Assembly: GCA_014075255.1 (NCBI GenBank)
Contig: CP046178.1
Coordinates: forward strand, 2,188,894-2,252,893
Length of the DNA stretch: 64,000 bases
From: Gammaproteobacteria bacterium
GTDB lineage: Bacteria > Pseudomonadota > Gammaproteobacteria > UBA4575
Direction of reading: 5' to 3'
Position 1 is the first letter of the stretch; each line of letters starts with the position of its first letter. The notes under the pieces are model-generated. The model saw nothing but the letters and a program-made list of their open reading frames with translations. It had not been told where the DNA came from and did no database searches. Made by a program: the position numbers and the translations under genes. Positions 9,324-18,773 of this stretch are shown piece by piece.

Positions 9324-10067
9324 ATGTCTATGTCAAAAAGTCTAACAGCCGAATTTATTGGTACATTCTGGTTAGTACTAGGTGGGTGCGGTAGTGCGGT
9401 TCTCGCTGCAACCTTTGTATCTAATGGTGCAATGATTGGAGAGAGTACACATTTTCCACTCGGTATTGGTTTAGTTGGAGTTTCCTTAGCATTTGGTCTA
9501 ACGGTTGTCACCATGGCGTACGCCATAGGCCATATTTCTGGATGTCATTTAAATCCAGCCGTTTCATTTGGTTTAATGGCTGCGGGACGTTTTCCAGCAA
9601 GTCATTTGCTGCCTTATATAATTGCTCAAGTCCTAGGTGCCATTGCAGCTGCAATAGTTTTGTATATTGTTGCCAGTGGTGATGGAAGTTATAGCGGTTT
9701 GGCTTCGAATGGGTTTGCTGAACATTCCCCAGGAGGCTATAACATGATGGCAGCGCTAGTATGCGAAATTGTAATGACCTTTATATTCTTGATGGTTATT
9801 ATCGGCGCCACGGATAAACGTGCACCTGCAGGTTTTGCGCCCATTGCAATTGGTTTATGTCTCACACTGATTCATTTAATTTCAATTCCAGTTACCAATA
9901 CCTCTGTGAACCCTGCAAGAAGTACTGGTCCCGCTTTAATGGAAATGTTCACGGGTATACAGAATGCAGCGCTTAGTCAATTGTGGCTATTTTGGGTGGC
10001 TCCGATTGTCGGTGCAGTTCTTGCTGGCGTAGTTTATAAGACAGTATTTGAATCATCGGAAAGTTAG
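9324..10067 (+). CDS. aqpZ: Aquaporin Z
   Basis: A 247-residue six-helix channel. Both half-helix motifs are intact: HLNPAVSFG and SVNPARSTG. The [17 protein letters not shown] block matches water-selective AqpZ, with the His and Arg of the selectivity filter. It would allow rapid water flux across the inner membrane. An AAGGGAGAGAG ribosome site supports the ATG at 9324. It is monocistronic, closed by a strong terminator at 10088. Confidence 0.95.
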   Translation: MSMSKSLTAEFIGTFWLVLGGCGSAVLAATFVSNGAMIGESTHFPLGIGLVGVSLAFGLTVVTMAYAIGHISGCHLNPAVSFGLMAAGRFPASHLLPYIIAQVLGAIAAAIVLYIVASGDGSYSGLASNGFAEHSPGGYNMMAALVCEIVMTFIFLMVIIGATDKRAPAGFAPIAIGLCLTLIHLISIPVTNTSVNPARSTGPALMEMFTGIQNAALSQLWLFWVAPIVGAVLAGVVYKTVFESSES

Positions 10068-10087
10068 TTTAGCCATCTAAACTTTTT

Positions 10088-10113
10088 AAAGGGCGCTTTT
10101 TGCGCCCTTTTTT
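10088..10113 (+). terminator. Rho-independent terminator after aqpZ
   Basis: AAAGGGCGC / GCGCCCTTT is a perfect 9-bp stem with a TTTTT loop, followed by a T run. Confidence 0.9.
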
Positions 10114-10152
10114 ATGTCTGCTATGATGTTATGCAGAACAGCAAGGATACAT

Positions 10153-10623
10153 ATGGACCTTAAAAATGGAATGCTACTGATTGCGGTTATTATTAGCTGC
10201 TCAGCGTGTTTAGAAAAACAGCATGAAACTAATGAGTCAAATTTAAATTCTGAAGAAGTTCTGAAAAGGCAGCTTAAAGTATATGAAGATGCTGAAGCGA
10301 GTCCACAACAATTTAAAGATGCATTAAAAGAAAGCTGCCCACACTATGGAAATGCGTTGCTTACTACAGCAGAAACAATTCAACTTGGAACCAGAGTGTT
10401 TAATGCTGGTGGCGTGAGTCTCACTAAGCGAATTTATGAAGGTACAATATATAAGTTATTATTTACTATAAAAGATGACTGTATGAGCTTGAGCGATGCT
10501 TTGCAGGTCGGATTAGCTAAAGCATATGAAACTGAAGATCATCATGATCAAGCTTGGGCCATGCGTAATGTTTTAGATTTAATAATGGGTGGGCCGCCCT
10601 CGAGACCGCCTGGCGCGCAATAA
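10153..10623 (+). CDS. Putative lipoprotein of unknown function
   Basis: The start at 10153 has AAGGA five bases upstream; an earlier ATG at 10114 would lie on the preceding terminator. The 156-residue product begins MDLKNGMLLIAVIISCSAC, a lipoprotein-type signal with a Cys at the end of the hydrophobic stretch. The mature part is hydrophilic and helical, with four further Cys-free helices and a Pro-rich end (GGPPSRPPGAQ). No family is recognised. It precedes another small exported protein by 15 bp, so the two are probably cotranscribed. Confidence 0.6.
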   Translation: MDLKNGMLLIAVIISCSACLEKQHETNESNLNSEEVLKRQLKVYEDAEASPQQFKDALKESCPHYGNALLTTAETIQLGTRVFNAGGVSLTKRIYEGTIYKLLFTIKDDCMSLSDALQVGLAKAYETEDHHDQAWAMRNVLDLIMGGPPSRPPGAQ

Positions 10624-10638
10624 AGATTTCATAGATTT

Positions 10639-11046
10639 ATGCTTTACAGTAAATTAAATAAAACTTCTCTCTTTTCTTTCATGGTGTTGTTATTTTCTGC
10701 CTGCATTGTTTATGCAGGTGAAAATATATCAACAGATAAGGAAAGCTTTGCGAAAGAATATGCTCAACTAGGAATATTATTGGGGAAGGTTCAAGATAAA
10801 AAGACAGCTATTGAGTATAAGCCTCAAATTGTAAAAGAACTAAATAGAATCAAGCTAAGTGTGGGCAAACAAAGTAACTTTGAAGCGCTCTCTCCGATTG
10901 AAAAGAAGCTATTTATTAAAAAATTTCAAAATAATAATCTACACTGCGGTTACGTAACTAAAGTTATTGATGAGCGCAATAGATTGTTACTCAACAAAGA
11001 AGCAAAAAACGAACTAGGTGGATTGTTAGATCAACTATTGCAATAA
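10639..11046 (+). CDS. Small exported hypothetical protein
   Basis: A 135-residue protein with a signal peptide (hydrophobic residues 11-25, ending CIVYAGE). The mature part is mostly helical and Lys-rich, with a single Cys in NNNLHCGYVTKVIDER. The function is unknown. It follows the putative lipoprotein gene closely and probably shares its transcript. It is probably periplasmic. Confidence 0.6.
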   Translation: MLYSKLNKTSLFSFMVLLFSACIVYAGENISTDKESFAKEYAQLGILLGKVQDKKTAIEYKPQIVKELNRIKLSVGKQSNFEALSPIEKKLFIKKFQNNNLHCGYVTKVIDERNRLLLNKEAKNELGGLLDQLLQ

Positions 11047-11131
11047 CCCAGTTGCAAGTTAATTTTAGTACTACTAGAAATACTGTGTCGCTATCGCCTG
11101 TGTCATTATTAATCTATGTTATTTATAAAAA

Positions 11132-11737
11132 TTGTCTAGATCCCAAATTATTATTTTAAAACTTATTTTTATTTCAGCAATCCTATTATCATTGTCAGGA
11201 TGTGTTGCACTTCTACTAAATGGCCATCTTAGTTTTAACCACTATGAGGCTAAAAGTGAGACCTTTAAATGCAAGCTGCCTGGAGGTGCTTTAAGTTCAC
11301 GGTTAGATGTGACAGATCGCAGTAATGCTATTGGTGAAACGGTGACTTTTAGTTTAGATCTAGGATTGTTATGGCGTATAGATCACTTACTGATAGGTAA
11401 GCATAAACTTGCCATGATAGGTAAAACCTCAAGCAGTGCAGAGAATAGAAGAAAGCAGTTAGACCTAGCGAAAGAAAGCTATATCTCAAGCTACCTTGAA
11501 CAAAATACAGATGGTGTAGAAATGAAATGGGAGCAATTTATTGCAGTAAATGATGTAGAGGTGCTATTAACCAATGCGTATGTGAAATGGGAAGATAAAG
11601 AAGAGGTGCGTGAGTTATTGTTCTCAATTGATGGGGATTATTTAAATATCATTCATTACGCCCAGAATGTATCAAGCGAATTACAAACTTTTACTGCTGG
11701 AGCAAAAGGTTTTTATAAAAGCTGCCAGTTCTACTAA
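11132..11737 (+). CDS. Putative lipoprotein of unknown function
   Basis: A 201-residue product starting at TTG 11132, the start that gives a complete lipoprotein signal (LIFISAILLSLSGC). The mature region has KSETFKCKLPGG and a DVTDRSN segment and ends in KSCQFY; its two Cys could form a disulfide. The ribosome site is weak and the TTG start is uncertain. No family is recognised. It is convergent with the AAA+ ATPase gene, with about 10 bp between the stops. Confidence 0.6.
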   Translation: MSRSQIIILKLIFISAILLSLSGCVALLLNGHLSFNHYEAKSETFKCKLPGGALSSRLDVTDRSNAIGETVTFSLDLGLLWRIDHLLIGKHKLAMIGKTSSSAENRRKQLDLAKESYISSYLEQNTDGVEMKWEQFIAVNDVEVLLTNAYVKWEDKEEVRELLFSIDGDYLNIIHYAQNVSSELQTFTAGAKGFYKSCQFY

Positions 11738-11746
11738 GAAAATTAA

Positions 11747-13228
11747 TTAATTTGCACTAACGGTACGAGTACTCGCCCAATTTCGTAACCGCTCTACTTT
11801 TTCAGCCATAACGACAGATAATGGTTTGGTGTGCAGCAGTTCTTCTAATAGTTGGATTTGTTTCAGTGCAGAGCCTTCAGCATGAGCCGCATACAGCGCC
11901 GAGACAACTGCTTGCTCAATTTCAGCCCCTGAAAACCCGTCACTAATTTGTGCAAGTCTGTCTAAATCAATCTTATCTCTAGGAACATCTCTTTTATCTA
12001 AGTGTATGCGAAATATTTCTTCCCTAGTCTCACGGTCGGGGAGGTCAACAAAAAAGATTTCATCTAATCGACCTTTGCGAATCAGCTCTGGTGGTAAGGC
12101 TTCAATATTATTAGCGGTAATGGCTAAAAATACAGGGTGTTTGCGTTCAGCCATCCAAGTTAATATCGTGCCAAGAACTCGATCGCTGGTTCCGGTGGTG
12201 TCGTCACCAGAGCTAATGCCTTTTTCAATTTCGTCTATCCATAATATACATGGCGACATGACCTCAGCAGTTTTGATTGCATCACGAAGATTTTTTTCGG
12301 TTTCGCCAATAAATTTATTAAATAGACTACCCATATCTAAGCGCAATAATGGTAAACCCCACACACCGGCAATGGCTTTTGCGGTTAAACTTTTTCCACC
12401 GCCTTGAACCCCAATTAGTAATACGCCTTTCGGTCGGTCTAATCCCTTTGGTGGATTCTCTGAGATGAAAATTTCTTTACGGTGATCTAGCCACTTTTTT
12501 AATTTTTTCATACCTGCTATGTCTGAAAATTTTGCAGTGTCATATTCAAATGACAGGCCATTATCTTTGCTTAGCAGCCGATATTTTGCAGCCATGATTT
12601 CAGGTAAATCTGATGCAGTTAGTGCGCCATCTTCAGCAATTGCACTACGTGCAAGTCGACGCACATCTTGTTCTGGCAAACCGGTTAAGTTGCGTGCTAA
12701 AAGTTCAACCACTTCATTGTCTTGAATTACATGTTTAGTTTTATTTTTACCTTGCCAGCGAATCGCTTCTTGAATAACGATGTTAGATAGTTCTTTGGTG
12801 GTGGGCAGGCGTAACTCAAAATGCGCAACGAATTTTTCTAACTCAGCAGGTATTTTCAGATTATGACTAACAAATACTAAAGTATTAGGGTTTTCGTCGT
12901 ATTGCAGGGCAATTTCTTTAATGGTACGAACATTAAACGGATCTTCTATATAAGGATGAAAGTCCATAAATAAGTAGATGCCAGATTTAGACCCGCTTCT
13001 GATATGGCGGAGTGCTTCTAGTGGTTCTTTATTGAAGGCTTGTGGACGCATGTCCTGCACATCAATTCTTTGCAGGCCTTCTGTTACCGCCCATTTATAA
13101 AGCGGACTCGGAGACTCAACCACTAATTGAGTAAATAAATTTAGCACCTGAGTTTCATCATGAGTCTCAATGACCACAATAGGGGTTTTGGATTTAATTA
13201 AGACTTTGAGGTCGTTCAACCCATACAT
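11747..13228 (-). CDS. Ycf46-like AAA+ ATPase
   Basis: A 493-residue protein. The N-terminal ~200 residues are the alpha/beta domain seen in Ycf46-type proteins (VVIETHDETQVLNLF). A single AAA+ module follows: Walker A GVQGGGKSLTAK, Walker B ILWIDEIEKG, sensor-1 AITANN, and an arginine-finger region ending PPELIRKGRLDEIFFVDLP. The lid has GFSGAEIEQAV. No protease or HExxH motif follows, so it is not FtsH. Ycf46 proteins are linked to inorganic-carbon use in cyanobacteria; the role in a heterotroph is not established. It is monocistronic by position. Confidence 0.85.
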   Translation of the reverse strand: MYGLNDLKVLIKSKTPIVVIETHDETQVLNLFTQLVVESPSPLYKWAVTEGLQRIDVQDMRPQAFNKEPLEALRHIRSGSKSGIYLFMDFHPYIEDPFNVRTIKEIALQYDENPNTLVFVSHNLKIPAELEKFVAHFELRLPTTKELSNIVIQEAIRWQGKNKTKHVIQDNEVVELLARNLTGLPEQDVRRLARSAIAEDGALTASDLPEIMAAKYRLLSKDNGLSFEYDTAKFSDIAGMKKLKKWLDHRKEIFISENPPKGLDRPKGVLLIGVQGGGKSLTAKAIAGVWGLPLLRLDMGSLFNKFIGETEKNLRDAIKTAEVMSPCILWIDEIEKGISSGDDTTGTSDRVLGTILTWMAERKHPVFLAITANNIEALPPELIRKGRLDEIFFVDLPDRETREEIFRIHLDKRDVPRDKIDLDRLAQISDGFSGAEIEQAVVSALYAAHAEGSALKQIQLLEELLHTKPLSVVMAEKVERLRNWASTRTVSAN

Positions 13229-13480
13229 TTGCGAGAGCCTAAATTCAGGTAAGAAATATAGTTATACATTCAGTACGTTTTAACATCGATTTCAATATTT
13301 ATGCAAGAATTTGCAGGCCCAAGTGTGCGATAAGATTGATTACCCGCGATGATTATAATGGATGAGTCGCTTATGAAATGCATAGTGTTGGTTTATTTAC
13401 TGGTTGGATTTGTGTCTTCTAGGTATTTAATCCCTTTGGTATATATTGAATTATTTGAAATACTATAACTTTGCTTATAA

Positions 13481-14566
13481 ATGGAAGATAAAAATTATAA
13501 AGAATTACGAGAAATTCGTATAAACCCTATTGTTCCAACAGAATCAGTGCTGGTATCTACTGCACGTGGATTGCGTCCTCGCAAGGAAGAAAAACCTCTG
13601 GCTCTGAGTGTCGAATCCAGGGTAGAGAAGTGCCCATTCTGCAAAGGCAATGAAGATAAAACACCACCAACTATCAGTAGCTGGCCGAGTGAAGTGGAAT
13701 GGAATATCCGTATCGTTGAAAATTTATTCCCAGTACTAAGCGATAGACAAATATCTAAAAATCTAAGCTTCGGTTTGCAGCATGTAATTGATGGCTATGG
13801 CCGTCATGAAGTCGTCATCGACCATGACAATCATTCCATACATGTAGACCACATGTCACAACAGCATCTACAGGCTTTATTTAGAACCTACCGTGATCGC
13901 ATGCAGGTATTGTATGACAGCGATCCACGTATTAAATACGTATTAGTGTTTAAAAATTTCGGTCCTGCAGCAGGGGCGAGTATTGCCCACACGCATAGTC
14001 AAATTGTAGCTATGCCTGTAGTGCCAGAGAATGTCGCTACAGAGCTGCAACACTCAAATGCTCATTACGAAAAATATAATCAAAATATCTTTTCGCACTT
14101 AGTGGATGAAGCGCTCACCTTTGAAGCCACAATTTATGATCGTGAGTCAGGAGAAGTGCGGCGTAAAATTGATGTAGGACAATATGTAATCGAAAAAACC
14201 AAACGTTTTATTGCTATCAAGCCTTTTGCCAGTCGTTTTGAATGGGAAGTGCAAATATTCCCACTATTCTCTCAAGCAGATTACTTAGATTGCAGTGATG
14301 AAGATCTAGAAGATTTTGCAGGATTGCTTAAGCGGACCATGTTGCGATTAAATAAGGTTATCGGCGGTGCACAATACAATTATTTTCTCCATTCCATCCC
14401 ACATGGCGATGAATTTAAGAAACATAAAGCTAGTTATCAATGGCACTTGGAAATTTGTCCGCGAACCAGTATTCCAACAGGCTTTGAGTTAGGTTCTGGA
14501 TTGTTTGTCAGTACCGTTAGCCCAGAAGACGCAGCGAGGGAACTACGTGAAGTTGATATAGGTTAA
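13481..14566 (+). CDS. galT: Galactose-1-phosphate uridylyltransferase-like HIT-superfamily enzyme
   Basis: A 361-residue GalT-like nucleotidyl transferase. It has a CPFC zinc-type pair in KCPFCKGNEDKTPP, the N-terminal IRIVENLFPVL and GRHEVVIDH blocks, and the active-site motif HTHSQIVAMP (GalT: HPHxQ). A C-terminal HWHLEICPR-like element (YQWHLEICPRTS) is also present. The family transfers UMP or AMP between sugar phosphates. No galK or galE is nearby, so the sugar substrate is open and a related phosphorylase/adenylyltransferase activity is possible. There is no good ribosome site before the ATG. The stop overlaps the stop of the convergent RND gene. Confidence 0.8.
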   Translation: MEDKNYKELREIRINPIVPTESVLVSTARGLRPRKEEKPLALSVESRVEKCPFCKGNEDKTPPTISSWPSEVEWNIRIVENLFPVLSDRQISKNLSFGLQHVIDGYGRHEVVIDHDNHSIHVDHMSQQHLQALFRTYRDRMQVLYDSDPRIKYVLVFKNFGPAAGASIAHTHSQIVAMPVVPENVATELQHSNAHYEKYNQNIFSHLVDEALTFEATIYDRESGEVRRKIDVGQYVIEKTKRFIAIKPFASRFEWEVQIFPLFSQADYLDCSDEDLEDFAGLLKRTMLRLNKVIGGAQYNYFLHSIPHGDEFKKHKASYQWHLEICPRTSIPTGFELGSGLFVSTVSPEDAARELREVDIG

Positions 14567-17500
14567 TTATAGGATTTAAAGCTCACTCTAAATAGCACGC
14601 TATAAAGTACAGGAACAAGCAATAAAGTTAAGAACGTAGCAAATAAAAGACCAAAAATTATCGTTACAGCCATGGGTCTAAACATTGCAGTGCCGCCCCA
14701 CCATAAGGGCATCATGCCTAACACGGTGGTTGCTGTTGTAAGTAAAATAGGCCGCACTCTTTGTAAGCAAGCATCTATTACTGCTTCTGCTTGTTGTTTG
14801 CCCAATTCTTCAATCTCAATCTTAATTCGATCTATTAATACAATCGCATTGTTAATAATGATTCCCGCAAGAGAAATTATTCCTAATATAGTAAAAAAAC
14901 CAATGGAAGAGTTTGCAACGAGTAAGCCGAAGGTAACGCCAATAATCCCTAATGGTATGGTTGCGAATATAATAATAGGTCGTCGGAATGAGTTAAATTG
15001 CGCTACGAGTAATAATAGAATAACCATACCAGCAATGGGTAATTTTGCAGCTATCGAAGCATTACCTTTATCGGCTTCTTCAGATTCACCACCTTCATTA
15101 TAGTAATAGTCTTTCGGCCAGTTCTTTTGTGCGCTTTGTAGCCATGGGGATAACGAATTATTTACGTCCGTTGCCGTTGCTCCTGGATTTAGCTTTGCTT
15201 TGAGTGTGATGGTTCGATCACGATCGCGACGTTCTATCATGCCGGGCTCAAATACCAAGCGTACATCTGCAACTTGTTTGAGAGGTACAGATTCACCAGT
15301 CGCTTCTGAATACACACTAGTTCCGTCTAGCTTACCAATATCTTGTCTGTCTGCTGCAATAGAACGTAAGGTGATGGGTATTAATTTATCGTCTTCTCGA
15401 AATTCAGTCATATCAATTCCGGTTAAACTCGCTTTTAATGAATAAGCGACATCATCACTGGTCACACCCGCGCGTCGAGCACGCTCTTGATCCACTTCAA
15501 CTAAAAGTTTTTTGGTTTGTTTGCCCCAGGTATTTTTTACTGTGGAAACCTCTGGTCGAGAGTAAAGATATTCTGTTATCTGCTCAGCAATGGTATAGAG
15601 CGGTTTAAATTCAGGGCCAGAAAGACGGATCTGGATTGGATAACCCACAGGAGGTCCATTCTCAAGTCGGCTTAACCTTAAATTTAAGTCTGGATATTTT
15701 TCAGCAGCGTACTTTTCAATTCCTTGAATGATAGTCTCAACATCTTTTCCAGTCACCGTATTAGCAACTAAAAAAGAATTAGCTGGGTTTTGATTGGGTG
15801 GATTAAGACTTAAGGTTAGGCGAGGGCCACCAGTTCCTATGAATGTTAACCAGTTTTTAATTTTTGGTGTGCCTTCCTGAGGTTTATAAAATGTGTCATA
15901 TATATATTGGTCGATGTCTTCGATTACTGCTTGGCTGGCTTCAATAGAAGTGCCTAACGGCATCTCAAGGCCGCCATTGAATACGGGGTCTTCTGACGGT
16001 TCGATAAAAATGACCCTCACATAGGCCACACCTTTGATAGCCGCAAAGAATATTGAAATTATAATTATTCCAAATAATAGTTTATGTTTTAAAGAAAATA
16101 GTAATGTATTTCTATATACAGCATACATTGGGCCAGAAAATACTTGCTGGTCTGTGTCACTCTGTTGCTGCTTTTTATTTTGCATAGAAAAGGCAGCAAG
16201 CATTGGGATTAGCGTCATCGCAACACAGAAAGACACTAATAAGGTAATGGTCACTACATAAAAAATATCAGAGGTGTACTCACCAACAGATGACTCGGCT
16301 AATCCAATAGGTAAGAATGCAGCACTGGTGGTAAGTGATGAAGTTAGCAAAGGTAAAAATAGTTCGCGGCCTGAATCTATCGCCGCATTGATGGCAGATA
16401 ATCCGGAGTCAAATTTCACGATAACGGACTCGACCATAACGATGGCGTTATCTACCAAAAGCCCTAAAGAAATAATTAATGCGGCTAGCGAAATTTGATT
16501 AATGGTTATTCCAAATACTTGCATGACGTACACGGCAATCACCATTGCGACTGGAATTAACGTGGCTACTACAATTCCTGTTTTTAAGCCAATGAATAAA
16601 ATCACTACTAGACAAACAATTCCAACCGCCTGTAATAAACTCAGAATGAAATTATCAATATTGGCTTCGACTAAATCTGCTTCAAACCATATTTTTTCTA
16701 TTTCTACACCCCAAGGGTAAAGTGCCTGTATGTCAGGCATAGTCAGGTCTAGTTCTGTGCCTAATTTAGTTATATCTCCGCCATCACGCATCGAGATAGC
16801 GATCGCCAAGGTTGACTGGCCATTGGCTCTAGCAACGCTAGAAGGCGGGTCTTTGTAATCTCGATAGATATTGGCAATATCACCTAAATACACCACGCCA
16901 CCGTCAGGTATTTGGATTACTGTAGTGCGTAAGTCTTCAATCGATTCGAAGTTACCGGTTGGCTCTAAAACTATTCGTTCTCTGCCGGTTAAGACATCGC
17001 CTCCAGAGGATAAAATATTTACGGTGCTTAGTACGCTGGAAAGTTGTTTTGGCGAAATGCCAAGTTCTGCGAGTCGCGCATTGTTATATTCGACAAATAC
17101 AGCTTCTTCTTGATCGCCATGTATTTCTACTTTAGCTACATCAGGTAATTTTAGAAGACGATCTCGAATATCATCTGCAACATCTTTTAGTTCCGCGTAG
17201 CTATAACCATCCCCCTTTAAGGTATAAACACTTCCAAATACATCACCAAATTCATCATTAACAAATGGACCGTTTACATTATCTGGCAAGTCGGTTTTTA
17301 CATCTTCTACTTTGCGTCGTAGATCATCAAATATAGGCCGCATGTTTTTATACGATTGCAGGAAATTCACATTTATAATTGAAATGCCATTGCGTGATTC
17401 ACTGGTAATGAAATCAACTTCAGGCATTTCTTGGACTTTCTTTTCCAGCTTGTCAGTAACAAGCAGCTCGACACGCTCGGGGTTGGCGCCAGGTAATTGA

Positions 17501-17646
17501 GTGGTAATTACTGCAACTCGAATGGTAAAGCCTGGATCTGTGGCTTTAGGTAGTTGAAAAAATGCTGCAATTCCACTTAAGACTAAAAGCGCTATTAAAA
17601 TATAAACAATACGATCGTATCGAAAGGCAAATTGTGTAAGATTCAT
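14563..17646 (-). CDS. RND-family efflux pump, inner-membrane subunit
   Basis: A 1027-residue AcrB-like transporter. It has an N-terminal helix, a porter domain with LPGANPERVELLVTDKLE, a helix block near residues 335-470 with the proton-relay motif LGLLVDNAIVMVE, a second porter domain, and a C-terminal helix block with AGIIINNAIVLIDRI. It exports substrates by proton antiport. It is the last gene of a three-gene operon (outer-membrane fusion, adaptor, pump) and starts 3 bp after the adaptor stop. The substrate cannot be read from sequence. It resembles the shorter-branch, often metal- or solvent-unrelated HAE1-like pumps. Confidence 0.92.
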   Translation of the reverse strand: MNLTQFAFRYDRIVYILIALLVLSGIAAFFQLPKATDPGFTIRVAVITTQLPGANPERVELLVTDKLEKKVQEMPEVDFITSESRNGISIINVNFLQSYKNMRPIFDDLRRKVEDVKTDLPDNVNGPFVNDEFGDVFGSVYTLKGDGYSYAELKDVADDIRDRLLKLPDVAKVEIHGDQEEAVFVEYNNARLAELGISPKQLSSVLSTVNILSSGGDVLTGRERIVLEPTGNFESIEDLRTTVIQIPDGGVVYLGDIANIYRDYKDPPSSVARANGQSTLAIAISMRDGGDITKLGTELDLTMPDIQALYPWGVEIEKIWFEADLVEANIDNFILSLLQAVGIVCLVVILFIGLKTGIVVATLIPVAMVIAVYVMQVFGITINQISLAALIISLGLLVDNAIVMVESVIVKFDSGLSAINAAIDSGRELFLPLLTSSLTTSAAFLPIGLAESSVGEYTSDIFYVVTITLLVSFCVAMTLIPMLAAFSMQNKKQQQSDTDQQVFSGPMYAVYRNTLLFSLKHKLLFGIIIISIFFAAIKGVAYVRVIFIEPSEDPVFNGGLEMPLGTSIEASQAVIEDIDQYIYDTFYKPQEGTPKIKNWLTFIGTGGPRLTLSLNPPNQNPANSFLVANTVTGKDVETIIQGIEKYAAEKYPDLNLRLSRLENGPPVGYPIQIRLSGPEFKPLYTIAEQITEYLYSRPEVSTVKNTWGKQTKKLLVEVDQERARRAGVTSDDVAYSLKASLTGIDMTEFREDDKLIPITLRSIAADRQDIGKLDGTSVYSEATGESVPLKQVADVRLVFEPGMIERRDRDRTITLKAKLNPGATATDVNNSLSPWLQSAQKNWPKDYYYNEGGESEEADKGNASIAAKLPIAGMVILLLLVAQFNSFRRPIIIFATIPLGIIGVTFGLLVANSSIGFFTILGIISLAGIIINNAIVLIDRIKIEIEELGKQQAEAVIDACLQRVRPILLTTATTVLGMMPLWWGGTAMFRPMAVTIIFGLLFATFLTLLLVPVLYSVLFRVSFKSYN

Positions 17647-17649
17647 AAT

Positions 17650-18753
17650 TTAGTTTATTAAAACTTCTAGCCCTTCTCTTACAATATTCACACCAGCAGT
17701 TACAACTTGGTCACCTTCTTCAACGCCTTCTATGATCTCTAATCCGGTGGTGGTCAACTCTCCAGTTGTTACAGCTTGGCGTTTAATAATACCGATATTT
17801 TCTTTTTCAGTTTTTTCTACTAGATAAACATATTTACCAGACACATCTTTACCTACTGCTACTGCAGGCACTATAAAATTACGTTGGTTTTCAGCTTTCT
17901 CAAATGTGAAGGAGACTTGTGCCGCGAGGCCTGGGCGCAAGCCGTCCGTTGTATCTATTAAAGCTATTGTTACTGGATATGTGGTGCCTGCACTTGATGC
18001 GACACCCACTTCAGTTACTTTTCCTATAAATTGTTTATCAGGAATTGCACTAAAACTAACACTTGCACTCATGCCGCGTTGAAGTAATGCAATAATACTT
18101 TCAGGCACTACTAATTCAACATCTAAGCCCTCACCACAGGTGACTTCAATAATGGTCTGGCCAGCCGTTACTTGTTCGTTCACTTCAGCTAGTGTGTTGG
18201 CAACACTGCATGTTTCAACCGCTTTCAACTTTGCATAAGACTCATTGAGTCGTGCTAATTCAAGCACTTTATTTGCTGCGCTTACTTGCGCACGACTTGA
18301 TTCCGCATTGGCTCGCGCAGAGTCCAACTCGTTTCTGGAGATATTATTGTTTTCATAAAGTCCCTTAGTACGTTCAAAATTAGATTTGGCATTGCGCAAG
18401 GTGGCTTGTGCTTGGGTGAGATTAGCTAACGCTTCTTGTGCTTGTAATTGATACTCAAAGGGGTCGAGAGTAGCAATTACATCACCTGGTTGAAGGCGGT
18501 CACCTACTTCGACCTTCAAGGATTGCATGTTCCCTGCAACTCTAAAACTCAGATTAGATCGTTGATTAGCTTTAGCTGAACCTGAAAAAGTACGTGTAAC
18601 CCCATGCTGTGATGAGCCTACTAATTGGGTTTTAACAGACCTTAAAACTTGCTCTTCCTGTTGAAGTGTTTGATCTTCTCCGCATGCCGACAAAATTAGT
18701 AGCAACAAAAAATATAAAACTAATTTTGCATATATTTTCATAGAGATGTCCAT
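17650..18753 (-). CDS. RND efflux periplasmic adaptor (membrane fusion protein), lipoprotein
   Basis: A 367-residue HlyD/AcrA-type adaptor. A lipobox LILSAC near residue 24 anchors it to the inner membrane. A lipoyl half (VGDRLQPGDVIATLDPFEYQLQ), an alpha hairpin (residues ~95-170, LYENNNISRNELDSARA), the second lipoyl half and a beta-barrel (YPVTIALID) follow in the usual order. It bridges the pump and the TolC-like partner encoded on either side of it. The start at 18753 has AAGAAG just upstream; an internal Met four codons later is an alternative. Confidence 0.92.
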   Translation of the reverse strand: MDISMKIYAKLVLYFLLLLILSACGEDQTLQQEEQVLRSVKTQLVGSSQHGVTRTFSGSAKANQRSNLSFRVAGNMQSLKVEVGDRLQPGDVIATLDPFEYQLQAQEALANLTQAQATLRNAKSNFERTKGLYENNNISRNELDSARANAESSRAQVSAANKVLELARLNESYAKLKAVETCSVANTLAEVNEQVTAGQTIIEVTCGEGLDVELVVPESIIALLQRGMSASVSFSAIPDKQFIGKVTEVGVASSAGTTYPVTIALIDTTDGLRPGLAAQVSFTFEKAENQRNFIVPAVAVGKDVSGKYVYLVEKTEKENIGIIKRQAVTTGELTTTGLEIIEGVEEGDQVVTAGVNIVREGLEVLIN

Positions 18754-18773
18754 ATTCTTCTTAATTTTCGAGA

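Noticed and set aside
13349-13468. 39-residue hydrophobic frame (…MKCIVLVYLLVGFVSS…) before the galT-like gene
   Set aside because: There is no ribosome site and it is short with hydrophobic bias only. It could be real but I cannot support it.
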